Positions 47,024-58,526 of a stretch of 64,000 nt of DNA are shown piece after piece. The stretch covers positions 20,341,828-20,405,827 of the forward strand of contig CM023540.1 of the NCBI GenBank assembly GCA_013350335.1, given 5' to 3'. Numbering within the stretch: position 1 is the first letter of the stretch; each line of letters opens with the position of its first letter. The notes under the pieces are model-generated. The model was given only the letters and a program-made list of their open reading frames with translations, was not told where the DNA came from and searched no databases. This stretch comes from Chimonanthus salicifolius. Its lineage: Eukaryota; Streptophyta; Magnoliopsida; Laurales; Calycanthaceae. The translations under genes were made by a program, and so were the position numbers.

Positions 47024-48747
47024 TGTTAGTCCAATCCCTAAGACTCAAAAAACAAGAGTCCTTATGTTTAGCAATGTACATGTGAGCAATATTTAAACAC
47101 TTGACAAGGTCGGCAAGACTACGCGCGTTAGTCTTGAGGTGCCAATGGCAAGAGGATGGAACCATGACAGCCGAGAGAATTTCAGTGTTAGGAAGCAGAA
47201 TTCGGCCCACCTGAATATCCAAATTAAGACAGTAGCAAAGAACCCGCTGATAAGTAAGTAAGATGAGGTTGGCATTGTGAGCAGACGAGGAAGGAAAATC
47301 ACATGAGCCAAGGATCATGTCGAAATTGTTGCAGAGTTGAGCCCCAAGAATGAAGCTTTGCTGGATCTGAAAGCAGCCGAAAGCTAGAGTGGAGGAATAA
47401 ATTAATGGGGAACTACGAGGAATAGGCGGGGAGCAAGAGGAGTTGGGTTCGATGAGAGGAGGCAGATCCCAAAGAGAGGCAAAAGTACCTCCAATTTCAT
47501 AAAGATCCTTGTTCCTAAGGAGAAATAAAATTCTACTTCTAATGTCAGAAGCAATGCTGTAAAAAATTCTAGTGGCACAACTGGAAGTGTTTTTAAAAAT
47601 TCTCAAGTTCTTTCTCTCCAACAAGCCACACCAAGGCCGGAAGAGAGAGGGAGGTAGCAAGTTTTTCAACAGTGGACTGTTTAGAGCTGATGAGATGTGA
47701 CGCTCGAGAAGGGATGTCAGGATGGTTGCCAAAAAAGAGAACTTAGAACAAATGAGGTTCCAAATAGAGGCAACGAAGGTGTAATGAGAGAAGTGCTAGT
47801 TGGATTCAGGGGTAGAAGAGCATAACTTGCTAATAGAAAGGCAGTTGATACCATACCTGAGGAGCATATCAGTGGTCTTGAGCCCATTATTGAAGAGTAA
47901 CCAAGCAAAGATAGAGTCTCTTGGAATGCAACCAGAGAACCAGACAAGATTAGACCAAGGAGGATCAGGAAAATCGAAGTAATGAGATGAGATCGCAGAG
48001 GACGGATTGAAGGTCGCTTTGTCGTTTGTAATCCACAAGATATCATCTGAAGTAGGGTGGACAGGGATCTGTTCCAAATAAATCGCAGGGCTTCAGAAGC
48101 AGCACTTGGAAGCAGCCACTAGCCATTGGAAAATATACTTGTATTTTCCTGAGTAACAAACTAACAATTAATTACTATAGACCTAAAAAATAGATGACTA
48201 GATTTAGAAAATTCAAAAGCAATGATGCGAGACATACTTGGCATATTAAGTTGAAAGTTGTGTGTTTATTGGTTTTTTTATAAAATTTGAAACATAATGA
48301 CTAACATATGTGATTTCCAACTTTAAAACCTCTGCGTTCTTCAACTCAGCCACTCTGAATGTCAAATTGCCAATGACGCTAGCAATGGGTTTGTTTAGGC
48401 TAATTGGGTTCAATGGGAGTCCTACTCATTATTCACGGTGTAAAAATTCATGGTTCAGATTTAATTATTGGTTGACCCAAAATTTTAGTATGGACTGTCC
48501 CATGGCGTATGGTCCAGGTCCAGACTTGGGGCCTTACCAAGTATAGCCCTAGAAGGTACATACATGGTATTAGATTTTTTTAATTTCCTTTTCACGTAGG
48601 GCCTATCCATTTGTGATCCATGGCCCAGCTATTGTTGTGGTGTTCCAGTTCAACCACAAGACAGGAGGGAGCGAAGAGGGTGGAAAAGTAGGGTCTAGCC
48701 GCCAAAGGCTCTCAAAGAGTAAGCATGGATTTTCAGATATGAGGAGA

Positions 48748-48800
48748 ACCAATCAGATGCTATCGAAATGCCACGTGGCATGTCCGCAGAAGATAATGTG
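48748..48800 (+). promoter_or_regulatory. CCAAT, G-box and I-box module upstream of CURT1A
   Basis: 'ccaat' is at 48750, the perfect palindrome 'gccacgtggc' (G-box core CACGTG 48772-48777) follows, and the I-box core 'gataa' is at 48792-48796. They lie 175-225 bp before the CURT1A ATG. Paired G-box and I-box elements are a known light-response combination of photosynthesis genes, which fits the gene. No TATA box was seen. Function is inferred from motif identity only. Confidence 0.6.
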
Positions 48801-48877
48801 GGCATGTGAAGCGTGGGATGGATATGCCCCCAATTTTCGTCTCCAATCAGCAGCAGCCGCAGAAGATAGAAAAGAGA

Positions 48878-48903
48878 AGGAGAAGAAGAAGAAGAAGAAG
48901 AAG
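48878..48903. repeat. (GAA)n microsatellite in CURT1A leader region
   Basis: A run of AGA/GAA triplets about 70-95 bp before the CURT1A start. Purine-rich 5' leaders are common in plant genes; its role is unknown. Confidence 0.8.
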
Positions 48904-48971
48904 ATAGATAGTGAAAAGGGGAGAGTCAAACGGCTTTCATTTGTGTGTAGAAGGCCATGGCATCTTTAACA

Positions 48972-51900
48972 ATGATGGCATCAACGGCTCTCGTTCGTCT
49001 TCCCATTGCAGCTGGCTCTTGTTCTCGCTCACCCTTTCTTCCACCACTCCCTGTTTCTCGTTTCCACACATCTCTTTCTACTGCCTCTCAGCTTTTTCCA
49101 GGTACCCTTTCTTCTTTCTCTTGGTCTCTTTAATTTCTTTCTTTTGGGTTGTCACGTTCATTCAATAGGAATTGAATCCTGCTTGTTGGGTCCCCAGATA
49201 AAAAATTCAATTCATTTCTTTGCAACCCATGTCGTTTTTAGTTTATTCAATGATAGTCGAACAATTAGACGCTAAATTTGTCTTCTTCCTTGAGCTATTG
49301 TCCTCTTAGAAGTTAGTTCTCTTGGGAGCAAGCTTATTGAGTGCTACTTTTTTCTTTAAACGTTATAAAAACTATTTTACCGCTTTAAAATCTTAGAATT
49401 TACCTTTTTTTTTGACCTAAGGTGTACAGGCCTCTTAGAGCACCTGATTAATTTTCAGGCATGTGCAAGCCTCTCTACCCTCACAAAATCTATGAGTGGT
49501 CTTTATTATTCTCTCTGCTCTCTTGTGGGTGCAAAATGAGAATTTTTTTACCGTGGAGGCCATGGCCATTAGATAAACTAAATCTTTTTGGGGGGCCCAA
49601 TTATGGCACTGTTTTTTTTTCCCCAGCAAGGGCTATACATGTGTGAAAACTAGAGCTCCCTCGAGAGGTTTCGCAAATTTGGGGTGGGGTGGGTGAAAAC
49701 CTTTCAGTACTTTGTGCTGGAGCTATTCACGTTTCTTCGATTGGGTGCAACTTATGATTTTCCTGCAATCCATTCCCTCTATTCTTTTTCTTGTTGCTCC
49801 ACATATTCTTCTTGCAGAAATGCTAGTGTAATAGAATTATATTATTTCAGCAAAATATCAGAAATTGTTTTTCTATTTAACAGACCATGTGGGGCAATTG
49901 ACCCTATTATATTGAAGATTTGTTCATAGAGTACTTCAAAATTAACTCTTAGGACCAAAGAATATGTTAAGTAATTAGATTTAGATTTTTCAAAATCAAG
50001 AGTTCAATGCATTTGGATTGAATAACTAACAATCACTTCTCTCAATTTTTAATATGTGATACTCCACAATTAATAACATTCTCATTATTTTATGTGAGTG
50101 AGCTTTCTACGTAAAAATTGAAAGCGAATGTCACAAAGGATTGCTTGTGCATAATCGATGAACTCCATCCAAACGACAAAAATGGAGTAGTAAAAATCGA
50201 GTAAGAGAGAGTGGAAAGAACACAAATTTAATGTGGTTCAGCACTTAGACTTATGTCAGTGGGATTTGCAACAGTGAATAATCATAGCAATGATACTGTA
50301 AAGAAAGTCCCTAGGATATTTTTTTTTATTTGTGTTAGGAATTGTGATTTTAGAAGCATTTCAAAATTTCTTGTGGATTAAACTGAATGATCACTTTATT
50401 CCAGAACTGCATAGTGATTAGTGAAAAAATGAGTAATGCTTAGTTATGTATCCTTGCTTTTTCATCTCTTGGAAAATCTTATTAAAAAGTTCTTCTCAAG
50501 TAGGAAATGCGGTCTTCATTTTTCTAACTGGTAGATGTAGCTAAATGCATGAGTTAAACCAGCGAGACATAGCTAGCAAGATTCTCTAACGAGACATGCC
50601 ATTAAATGGTTGATGAGTCCTACATAATTGGATTCATTTGATAGGTGATTACATGGATCTGAAATAAATGAAGTTTTACTATCAATTGATAGTCCAAGTC
50701 ATATAATTTGGCCTTCAAATTTTATGAATATAGGCTATTGATATTTAAAAGTTCAAAATCATGAGCCATGATGATCAAATGAAGGTGAAACTTCATACAC
50801 AACCTACTCAAATGGTCTTTACATCACACACAACTATGTAAGTCCCAAGACCCATTAGATGGCATGTATTGTTAAGAGTCTTGGTAGACCTTTTCTAAAT
50901 GCATTTGATCAGTCTTGTATTGATGGATGCATTCATTGAATCAACTCTTGGGATATGCTCCCAGTTTGATTGTATGGATGATAAGAGGGTTCGGCATAAG
51001 GAACCCAATTAAATATTTTCATGTAAATGTATCATTTCTTTACTTAAACATAATCTTTATTCCAATTTACCTTTCAAATCCATTTGAAAACATTTTGTCC
51101 CCTCTGAGGTCAATGTCAATAAGGCTTTGACCATCAACGACTCTAAAATGGGAAAAAAAATCCACCTCCATTGTTTGTTATCTTGGTCGGAGGAATGATG
51201 AATTAGTTGACTGTTTGTTCATCCATTACCTTTTTGTTTTGCACATTTGGTCCTATTTTCTTTCCCTTTTTTCCTTTGTTTGGCTAATTCCTCCCTTGCC
51301 TTCGGCTCTCATTTCGATGGGGTGCTGGTCCTTTCCCAAAGAGAAGTCAAGCTCTTTGTGAAATGATCTCTTTGGCCATCATATGTTTTGTTAGGCTGGA
51401 GCATAATAGAACAATGTTTGAAGACAATGCCACACACATGGAAGCAGAGGTTCGCAAGATCAAGTTGAATACCATTCAATGGGCTTCAGCTGTTGGATCC
51501 ATTTATTGGCTTTGATGTTGCCCAGCTCAGTGGTAGCTGGAAATCTTTGGCTCAATTTGAGTTTCTGTATGTTTTGGGCTTCTGTTCTGCTCTTTGTTCC
51601 CCTTTTCCTCTTAACAAAGTTTCTATTATCACTAAAAAAAAAAGGTTTCTCTCATGTTACGGTGATGTTTGATTTGTAAGGAGTTGGTTGATTGACAGTG
51701 AAATCTTTTAACCATTTAAATTTTTGAACTTTTTTTTCCCTGAATTAGTCCACTTTTTGTTATGAGGGTAGCCTCTTTAGCTGTAGTTTGTTTTATCAGT
51801 CAAGTTTTATTGTTACTTGGGATATATTGAGCCAATGTTCAAAAAGAAGAATGCCACCTGTCTTAAGATATTCAATGAATTCCATCCCATGCTTATGAGA

Positions 51901-53392
51901 ATGCAACGTTTGCTCGTAAAGATTATACTATTTGTCTTATCATTAGTTATCAATTCTCTGTTTCTCTCTCTGGCTATGTATTGTTAAATTGAACTAGAAA
52001 TAATTATGCCATGATGTAAGGTGCATTTGATGTGGCTCTTTCTATATATGTTATAACCTGAAAGAGGAATGACATAGAATGTTTCTCTTGTTGAGACCTT
52101 AAATATTTAGACATATCACTGGAAGTACTGATGAGGAAGGAAAAAGAACAAAGTCGAGATTTTTTTGGTTTCTACTAAATCATTGCAATGCCTGGATAGA
52201 ATTTCCATTTCCATTATTCAGAACAGTGATTGTCTTAGAACTGTCTTTGATAATTTGGTTGACTGTTATCTTACATTCGCCCTGATAACTTTTAAAGTGT
52301 TAGGGAACGAAGGTTGGCTGCCATATCTTATTACTGCTTAATGCCCACAAGTTACCTGAGCTTTAGGCCAACGACTGTATTTTCCATGTTTATAATGAAC
52401 GTGTCTTAGCTTTAGTATTTTACAATAGGAACGTCTAGATACTTGTTTTCTCCTCCTGTCCTGTTTATTTATCTTAATGGAGAAAAGCAGAACTGTAACC
52501 TGTTTGAACTAATTTCTCGTGCTTATTTTTTATTTTAGATGCATTTTCCTTATCTGATTAAACTAGAAAACAATGAATACTGTGAAATTGAAGTTTGTAA
52601 TTCTTGTCCTGTTTCACAGTGTCACACAAGTTCTCTACACGTAGGATAAGAGCTTCTTCCTCTGAAGAGAGTTCTGTTCAAGTTGAAGAGATCTTCTCAG
52701 ATTTGAAGGAGAAGGTAGAAGTTGAATTCTTTCTCAGTCTAGAAGCAGCATAAACTGTATAGTTATAATGACTCAATTCTAAAGATGTTTTCTCTTGATT
52801 TCTTTGATAGTGGGATGCACTGGAAAACAAGTCTACAGTAATTACTTATGGAGGAGGTGCAATAGTTGCAGTTTGGCTGTCATCTATTGTTGTTGGTGCC
52901 ATCAACACAGTACCTCTGGTATTCAAGAAAACTTCTTCTACTTTAATCTATTTAGGTGTTTTTTATGTTCTCTGTATTCCAAAATGGTCAAAGTTTTTCA
53001 GCAAGATGGAATGGGTCTGTGTAGCAGTGCTGAAATTGGAAATCACATTATGTGGGATATTGTTCCTTCAACCGAACCTACATCAAATGTTTTTTTTTCT
53101 ATTTTATTGTTTTCATAACTAACTAGTTCTAAATTGTGTTTGCTTCACCAGCTTCCAAAGATTATGGAGTTAGTTGGGCTTGGGTACACTGGATGGTTTG
53201 TCTACCGATACCTTCTCTTCAAGGTCAAACACAATGAAACTCTGTAGCAACTGACATTAACTGTTACTGATACCTTTTCCCCTAAAAAATTATGTCTTTC
53301 TGACTAAGAAAGATTGTTTTCTGCAGTCAAGTAGAAAAGAGTTAGTCACAGATATTGAAGCCTTGAAGAAAAAGATCGCTGGAACTGAGTAA
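48972..53392 (+). CDS. CURT1A: CURT1A, thylakoid membrane curvature protein
   Basis: CURT1 proteins oligomerise at grana margins and bend the thylakoid membrane. Five exons encode 156 residues: 48972-49101, 52620-52714, 52811-52918, 53152-53223, 53327-53392, with all phases consistent. Residues 1 to about 54 are Ser/Arg-rich and almost free of acidic residues, as in a chloroplast transit peptide; cleavage is plausible near 'RIRASSS'. Then come an amphipathic helix ('VEEIFSDLKEKWDALENKST'), membrane helix 1 at about 85-107 ('GGGAIVAVWLSSIVVGAI'), membrane helix 2 at about 115-134 ('VGLGYTGWFVYRYLLF') and a charged C-terminal helix ('RKELVTDIEALKKKIAGTE'). Wording is much closer to CURT1A than to CURT1B. 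The start is the first of two adjacent ATGs; either could be used. Intron 1 (3.5 kb) holds LINE and SINE debris. Confidence 0.95.
49400..49520 (-). mobile_element. Possible truncated SINE in CURT1A intron 1
   Basis: 'tgtacaggcctcttagagca' and 'attttcaggcatgtgcaagc' resemble the inner part of the SINE copies at 56943 and 58051, next to a poly-T run. The tRNA-like head is missing. Confidence 0.4.
51200..51645 (+). mobile_element. LINE fragment in CURT1A intron 1
   Basis: The plus strand reads 'IWCVWLERNNRMFED' with frame breaks on either side, a block typical of the region between zf-RVT and RNase H in plant LINEs. It ends in an A-run (51632-51642) after 'cttaacaaagtttctatt'. It is 5'-truncated and non-functional. 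Confidence 0.6.
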
Positions 53393-56342
53393 CCGCAGAT
53401 TGGTGGGTTACAAAGCCTTATATATTAAAGGGATCTCTATCCTGTAATTTAAGTGCGGCTTGTCATTCTCTTTTGTTGTATGATTTACTCTTTTGAATGA
53501 CAATGATGAATTGACATTGGCAAATGTGTCTACATCAAGAATTTTTTATATGTTCACCGCACTTGGTTCCTTATTTTTTTATTAATATACATGTTTATTT
53601 TTTTTTTCGTTTCTCTTTTAGAACCTGTTCATTGGCATTCTAGTTGGAAATTATTAAGTGTTCTTGCTTATGAATCCAGATCGAGTGCATAAGTGGTATA
53701 TCTTGTAGATAATACATTCTGAAGTAATAAGATGGTACATATTGATTTATCCAGACTATCAGATGAAAAGTCTGTATTGAAGCTTATTTCCATTCTATTT
53801 TTAGACTCAACTCATTGTATTGAAGCTTTTGACAATCTCATGTGAGCTTCAATTTGCAACACATTTCTGCTAAACTCACCCAATAGTGCATGATGGTTCT
53901 TTTGTCCTTTCAGGATTTAAAATATCAGGAAGTGAGATCTTTTCCAGCACCCTAGATCCTTTGGTGATACCCAAGCTGAGAAATTGTTCTGTTCACTTAT
54001 ATTTCCAAAGCAGAAAGGGAATTTTGAGTCTGAATGAAATAATGTTTTTTGAATTCCTTATTTCGCATATCTCACTATCTGATTAGTTTAGTTTCCGAAT
54101 GCACTTCTTTCTGGACAGAGGGAGCTTCTCATCCAGTGAATCCTACTTAGGGCATTCCAGCCTCAATCTAATAAGAAATCTATAGAGCGGAACGGATAGG
54201 GCTAAAATGGGCCAAGAACTGAACCCATTCCATTTGGTTTTTCGATCAGATCCAGAACGTTCCAACCATTCCAGCCAGAATGGAATGGAATTAATGACTA
54301 AGACTTTGACGTGTTTTTGAGGCTTCTTTGGGATTTATCTAGAGGATTATAGCTTTCCAGAATCAAAGGGGTGAAGGATCAAGGGTGGAGCTTTTGTTAA
54401 ATTCTCCTGTATGCTTCATTCATTTTCTTTGGGTGGAGGCTGGACAGCCATTATATTGATATTCTAAGCAGGGATAACCTTAATATAAAACCATTTATCT
54501 TTATAAAAAATGCCAAATAAACCTTTGAATGGAAATGGAATAAATCGCTTTGTACAGGTAACTAATTCTTGTATTGTGCATATTACTAGTGAATACAAGC
54601 AATTGAGTTGTTCAATATCTTTAGAAATTAACTTTGAAGAGTTCATGAACAAATTGTAACTTGTAAATAAGACACAAAATTTTTTACTCTGCAGACGCCC
54701 ATCTTACATCTCGTATCGATGATATGTATCAGTCTACAGTTATTTTTATTTCTGCAAAATAGATAAAAAAAAAAATTCTAAGAAGGTTGATTAACTGAAG
54801 AATGCAACTATTACTGACCTACTTTTCTTGATCCAACTCATTCATTTAATGGAGCCTACTGTAGATGCAAGATTCTCAAGTGGGATTATGATTAATGTAC
54901 ACTAGATATTAGCTTGCCACTAAGAAACCACTTAGTCTTTTGGTTGGTGAGTGTGGTTCATGTGAGCAATGAGCACTTTGTTTTCAGCTTGAGGGCAGAA
55001 CCACACTGCTGGACCTCAAAAACCTCAGCTACTGAATTTTTTTTTTTTTTTTTTTTTTTAAGGTTTGACAACCTGTACAATTGCTGACTAAAAGAAGAAG
55101 AAATATACTAGTGGTCAGACTTTATAACCTTTAAATTGTTGATATGAAGGGTTTTATTATAGATGGTCCATGCAAAAAATTAGATGGTAAGATCCAAACC
55201 ATTCAACCCCTGGTCCTTCTCTGATGAAGATAGGCCATTGCTGTATTTTGTTTCATCCCTGCTATATCTGACCATCCATATTGGCCCCCTCACATCAACC
55301 TCTTTGGGGTAATTACGGTTGGAATAAGGGCACGTTGGTACCAGAAGAGCTTGCATGGCTCACCTAATGATTCAATCAATCAAGACTATAGTCTCTAAAT
55401 GTAAGGCATCAAAGAGATTGGAGAGCTGTTAAATCTTCATTTCGTCTTCATGGATGAAGAGAGTCATGTATGGCATAAGTGAGATCAAGGTATCATTTTG
55501 GAGAAAGTTTTGATTGTCAAAGATCACTAGCCCAATAGCAATAGATTCTCCAAACATGATTCTTTCATCTTATTCCATTCTTCTCATTAGATGAACCATG
55601 GACCTCAGCCGGTTCTAACTGCATCTAAAATGTGTATATTCTGTTGGACAACACAGAGATATACGTGGTTCCCTTTTTACATGTCTACGGATTCAACACC
55701 AATCTACTATGCTATATGCTCGAAGGCAAGAAATCAAAGGAGAGACCGCTCTTACCCTCGTTACAGTTTCGCTGCTTTCTCTCTCACGAAAACAATATTA
55801 TATATTGCCCTGATCATATATAGTGCAAATCAAATGGACAATACATCTCTCATGATTAGGCTCTATAAAACCTAACATAAAGAGGAAAAAAGTAAGATGA
55901 AGATAAAAAGGAAAAGGGGATTATTTAAACTTCTTATCCATGATGGGTATGGATTTTTTTTGTTTTTAATTATGAAGATAACCATTCAAACATCTCATTG
56001 CAGCCTTAATTCGATGTACTTGCATGTATTTCCTTCTTTCTTATTAAAAGTTCCCCCCCACTGTCAAGAGCTTACTCTTGGAAAACATTGTTAGTATGCA
56101 GAAGATTGATAGATAAAAGCATTTAAAATCTTGGGTTTGAATTAATCAATGGTTTGTAAAGCCAAAAAGCATCAATAGGAATAAGGTAGTAGATATAACA
56201 TGTTCCCCTCAAACAAAGCACTTAAAAGACCAACATAAGATGAAGATATGATTAATATTGGATAGAGGTGACGTTAGGATGTTGATACATTCCAAATCAC
56301 TTTATCTCTATCCTTTACCTTTTAGTTCTAGCCACCTCTCAA
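53393..56342. other. CURT1A downstream intergenic region
   Basis: 3' UTR and AT-rich spacer with poly-T at 55039-55062. No protein motif, RNA gene or element with readable ends was found. Confidence 0.5.
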
Positions 56343-56350
56343 GTCTCAAC

Positions 56351-56500
56351 CAGGGATCCGAATATCGGCCGATATGCCGATATCTCGGCCGATATCAGCC
56401 GTTTTTGTTAAAAAAAAAAAAAGGAAAGAGAAAAATATCGGCTGATAATGAGATATCGGTCGATATATCGTATTAGCTGATATCGAATTTTAAACCCCTG
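56351..56500. mobile_element. 150-bp hAT MITE with exact 8-bp duplication
   Basis: Ends 'cagggatccgaa' and 'taaacccctg' are inverted repeats starting CAGGG(G). The exact duplication 'gtctcaac' lies at 56343-56350 and 56501-56508. The interior is filled with 'atatcggccgatat' words, as in the larger element at 40392-43364, so they are probably related. Confidence 0.92.
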
Positions 56501-56942
56501 GTCTCAACACTTGCAAGAGTCACCAAAAGTTGTAAAGTAGAAAAGAAGATCTTAAAACATAAGATGATGGAGATTGTGATTTAAGGGCAAGAAGTAGTCC
56601 ATCTAATACATTGATTAAAGATGTACCTAAGCAAGAGATTACCTAACTCAATCCTCATATGCGTGGATTCAAATAAGCCAATGAATGGAGTTCCAACAAG
56701 ATAGTGTTGTCCACCAAGGTCATGCAGGCCCCACTCTGAATGGATTACATTCATAAAACAATAAGAGCAATTTGAGTCCATATTAACATTAAAAATCCAA
56801 TCATCAATCTAGACCATCTATTAATTAAGTAGACTCGTATTGGCTTGTCAATGGAAGTGGATGGCAGGATCTTAATTTGGATAGTCTAGTGCTATAGCCT
56901 TTGAGATGTGCTAATTCACCAATCAAAAAAAAAATTATAGAT

Positions 56943-57133
56943 TTTTTTTTAGATCAAAGTGTTCAGGTCTCTCAGAGCATCTACGTAATTTTTGGGGTAT
57001 GTGCGAACCTCTTTATCTAAACACTAGGTAACACTGTTAAGAGTGACCCTTTTTGTGTTAGATTGACTTGAACCCAAGACTTCTCATATTTTAGACTGGT
57101 TCTTGACCGTCAAACCAACCCTCACGGGTTAAG
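56943..57133 (-). mobile_element. SINE with 14-bp target duplication
   Basis: On the minus strand the head reads 'gggttggtttgacggtcaag' (box A-like) and 'cttgggttcaagtc' (box B-like); the tail is A-rich at the low-coordinate end. An exact 14-bp duplication 'aaaaaattatagat' lies at 56929-56942 and 57134-57147. Related copies are at 58051 and 60120. Confidence 0.85.
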
Positions 57134-58050
57134 AAAAAATTATAGATCAACTCACTACCATACTTCTAATCATATTTATTATTTCTAGCAATAAAAAATA
57201 AATGGCTAAGACTAAGCTTCAAATTACATGGCCGCACATCATGGATAAAAATCTAAGCAGACTGAATTTTGGGGTATCTGATTAATTTACTCCTCCACCT
57301 TTTTAGGGCTAAGTTCAGTTATTTATTATTATAAGCAGGTGTGGAGGGAATGACCCATTCTGTCTATTATGGATTCTACAGATTAAAGTTCACAGAAAGG
57401 TTTTATGGGAATTGGTCTTAGAAGAAAATTGCTACTATAATATATTAATTCATGAAAATGGGATTAAAATCATAAAATGATAGTCTTAAATAAAAAAATA
57501 GTCGGAATTGAAAGACGGCAATGGGTATGGCAATGGGTATATTTATCTATATGTGACTACAATTTTCAAAGATGAATTAGGATTCAATTCAATTTATCAC
57601 AAATCATGTTAATTAAAAGAGTTAATGGGTCAACTACGTAGGTCAAATTTATCTTTCAGAATTTTATTTGTTTACTAGAGTAATAATAATAATAATAATA
57701 CAAAAACAAAAAAACTACTAAAGATCTTAAATTCATTGAAGTCCCGTGTGAAGCTATTGTACATTAAGAAAAGCATCTGGCCAAATTTACTAAAAGAAAT
57801 GATTTCACAAGTCCCCATAAATTAATAAGCATAATCAATAGACTAACACACACCCACTCACCTATAAAGCAATCTGTAAAAAATATTAATAATAAATTAA
57901 TCAATTATTTTGCATAAAGCCATAATCTAGTAACTCAAGCAGTTCAATCATTACTTGACTTGATAGATTTGGCTTGGCCTTTTTTTATCTACTTAGTCTG
58001 CTCAGATCAAAACTTGTTTTCACTCAGACCATTATATATGAATATTACGA

Positions 58051-58240
58051 TTGATTTTTTTTTTTATTAAGATATACAGGTAATCTCTCAGAGCATTCAA
58101 CTAATTTTCAGAATATATATAAGTTTTCTTATGCATGGATATTAGATAATTCTATGAAAAGTGGCCCTTTGTGATGGAGTGAGAATCAAATTCAAGAGTC
58201 CCGTTTAATGAGGTGAATTCGTGACCATCACTCTGATACC
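58051..58240 (-). mobile_element. SINE, same family as 56943
   Basis: It shares 'ctctcagagca', an 'attttcag' block, a 'gtggccctttg' block and a low-coordinate poly-T with the copy at 56943. The head ('gtgatggtcacgaattc' on minus) is diverged. No clear target duplication was found. It lies 290 bp upstream of the MYB start. Confidence 0.6.
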
Positions 58241-58447
58241 TTTGAATTGTACTGTGCTTGATTTAGTAAGTCAATTAATTAAAAACATAACTCATCAAGA
58301 CTTAGTGGGTTCATCTCCTTGTGCCAAAAATCCTTATCCTCGATCAAGGTCAATTGATTACATTATTCTAATAAAGAATGAAAAAAGCAGCCACAAACTC
58401 ACCATTACCACCAATCAGCAGTCACCACAGACAACCTTTTTTCACAG

Positions 58448-58455
58448 TATATAAG
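58448..58455 (+). promoter_or_regulatory. TATA box of the MYB gene
   Basis: 'tatataag' lies 72-79 bp before the ATG at 58527, putting a likely transcription start near 58480. The short leader then contains a minimal upstream ORF at 58515-58526. Confidence 0.6.
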
Positions 58456-58526
58456 AAGTGGTGCAATCAGCCAAAGGGCAAAGAGAGGCTCGTGTCTGGT
58501 ACAAAGTACAAATTATGATGTGGTGA

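Larger units (their letters stand above)
43616..48130 (-). mobile_element. L1-like LINE, 5'-truncated, split by a solo LTR
   Basis: A 17-bp target duplication 'aaatatacttgtatttt' lies at 43599-43615 and 48131-48147. The minus strand reads a zf-RVT region at 48110-47730 ('WSNLVWFSGCIPRDSIFAWL'). A C-terminal domain follows down to 47029 ('ERKNLRIFKNTSSCATRIFY', 'CHWHLKTNARSLADLVKCL'), with a frame shift between them. When the LTR at 43829-47023 and one target copy are removed, the reading continues in frame ('SLRDWTNNLNI') to a stop and the 3' UTR near 43620. The frame at 47732-46965 runs from LINE into LTR, so its last residues are artefact. Confidence 0.9.

Noticed and set aside
46965..47732. 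Longest open frame in the window (255 residues, minus) as a host gene
   Set aside because: It reads LINE C-terminal sequence and then runs into the solo LTR at 47023; the target duplications show it is transposon.
52795..53118. 107-residue open frame in the CURT1A locus
   Set aside because: It is a different frame over CURT1A exon 3 and the following intron.
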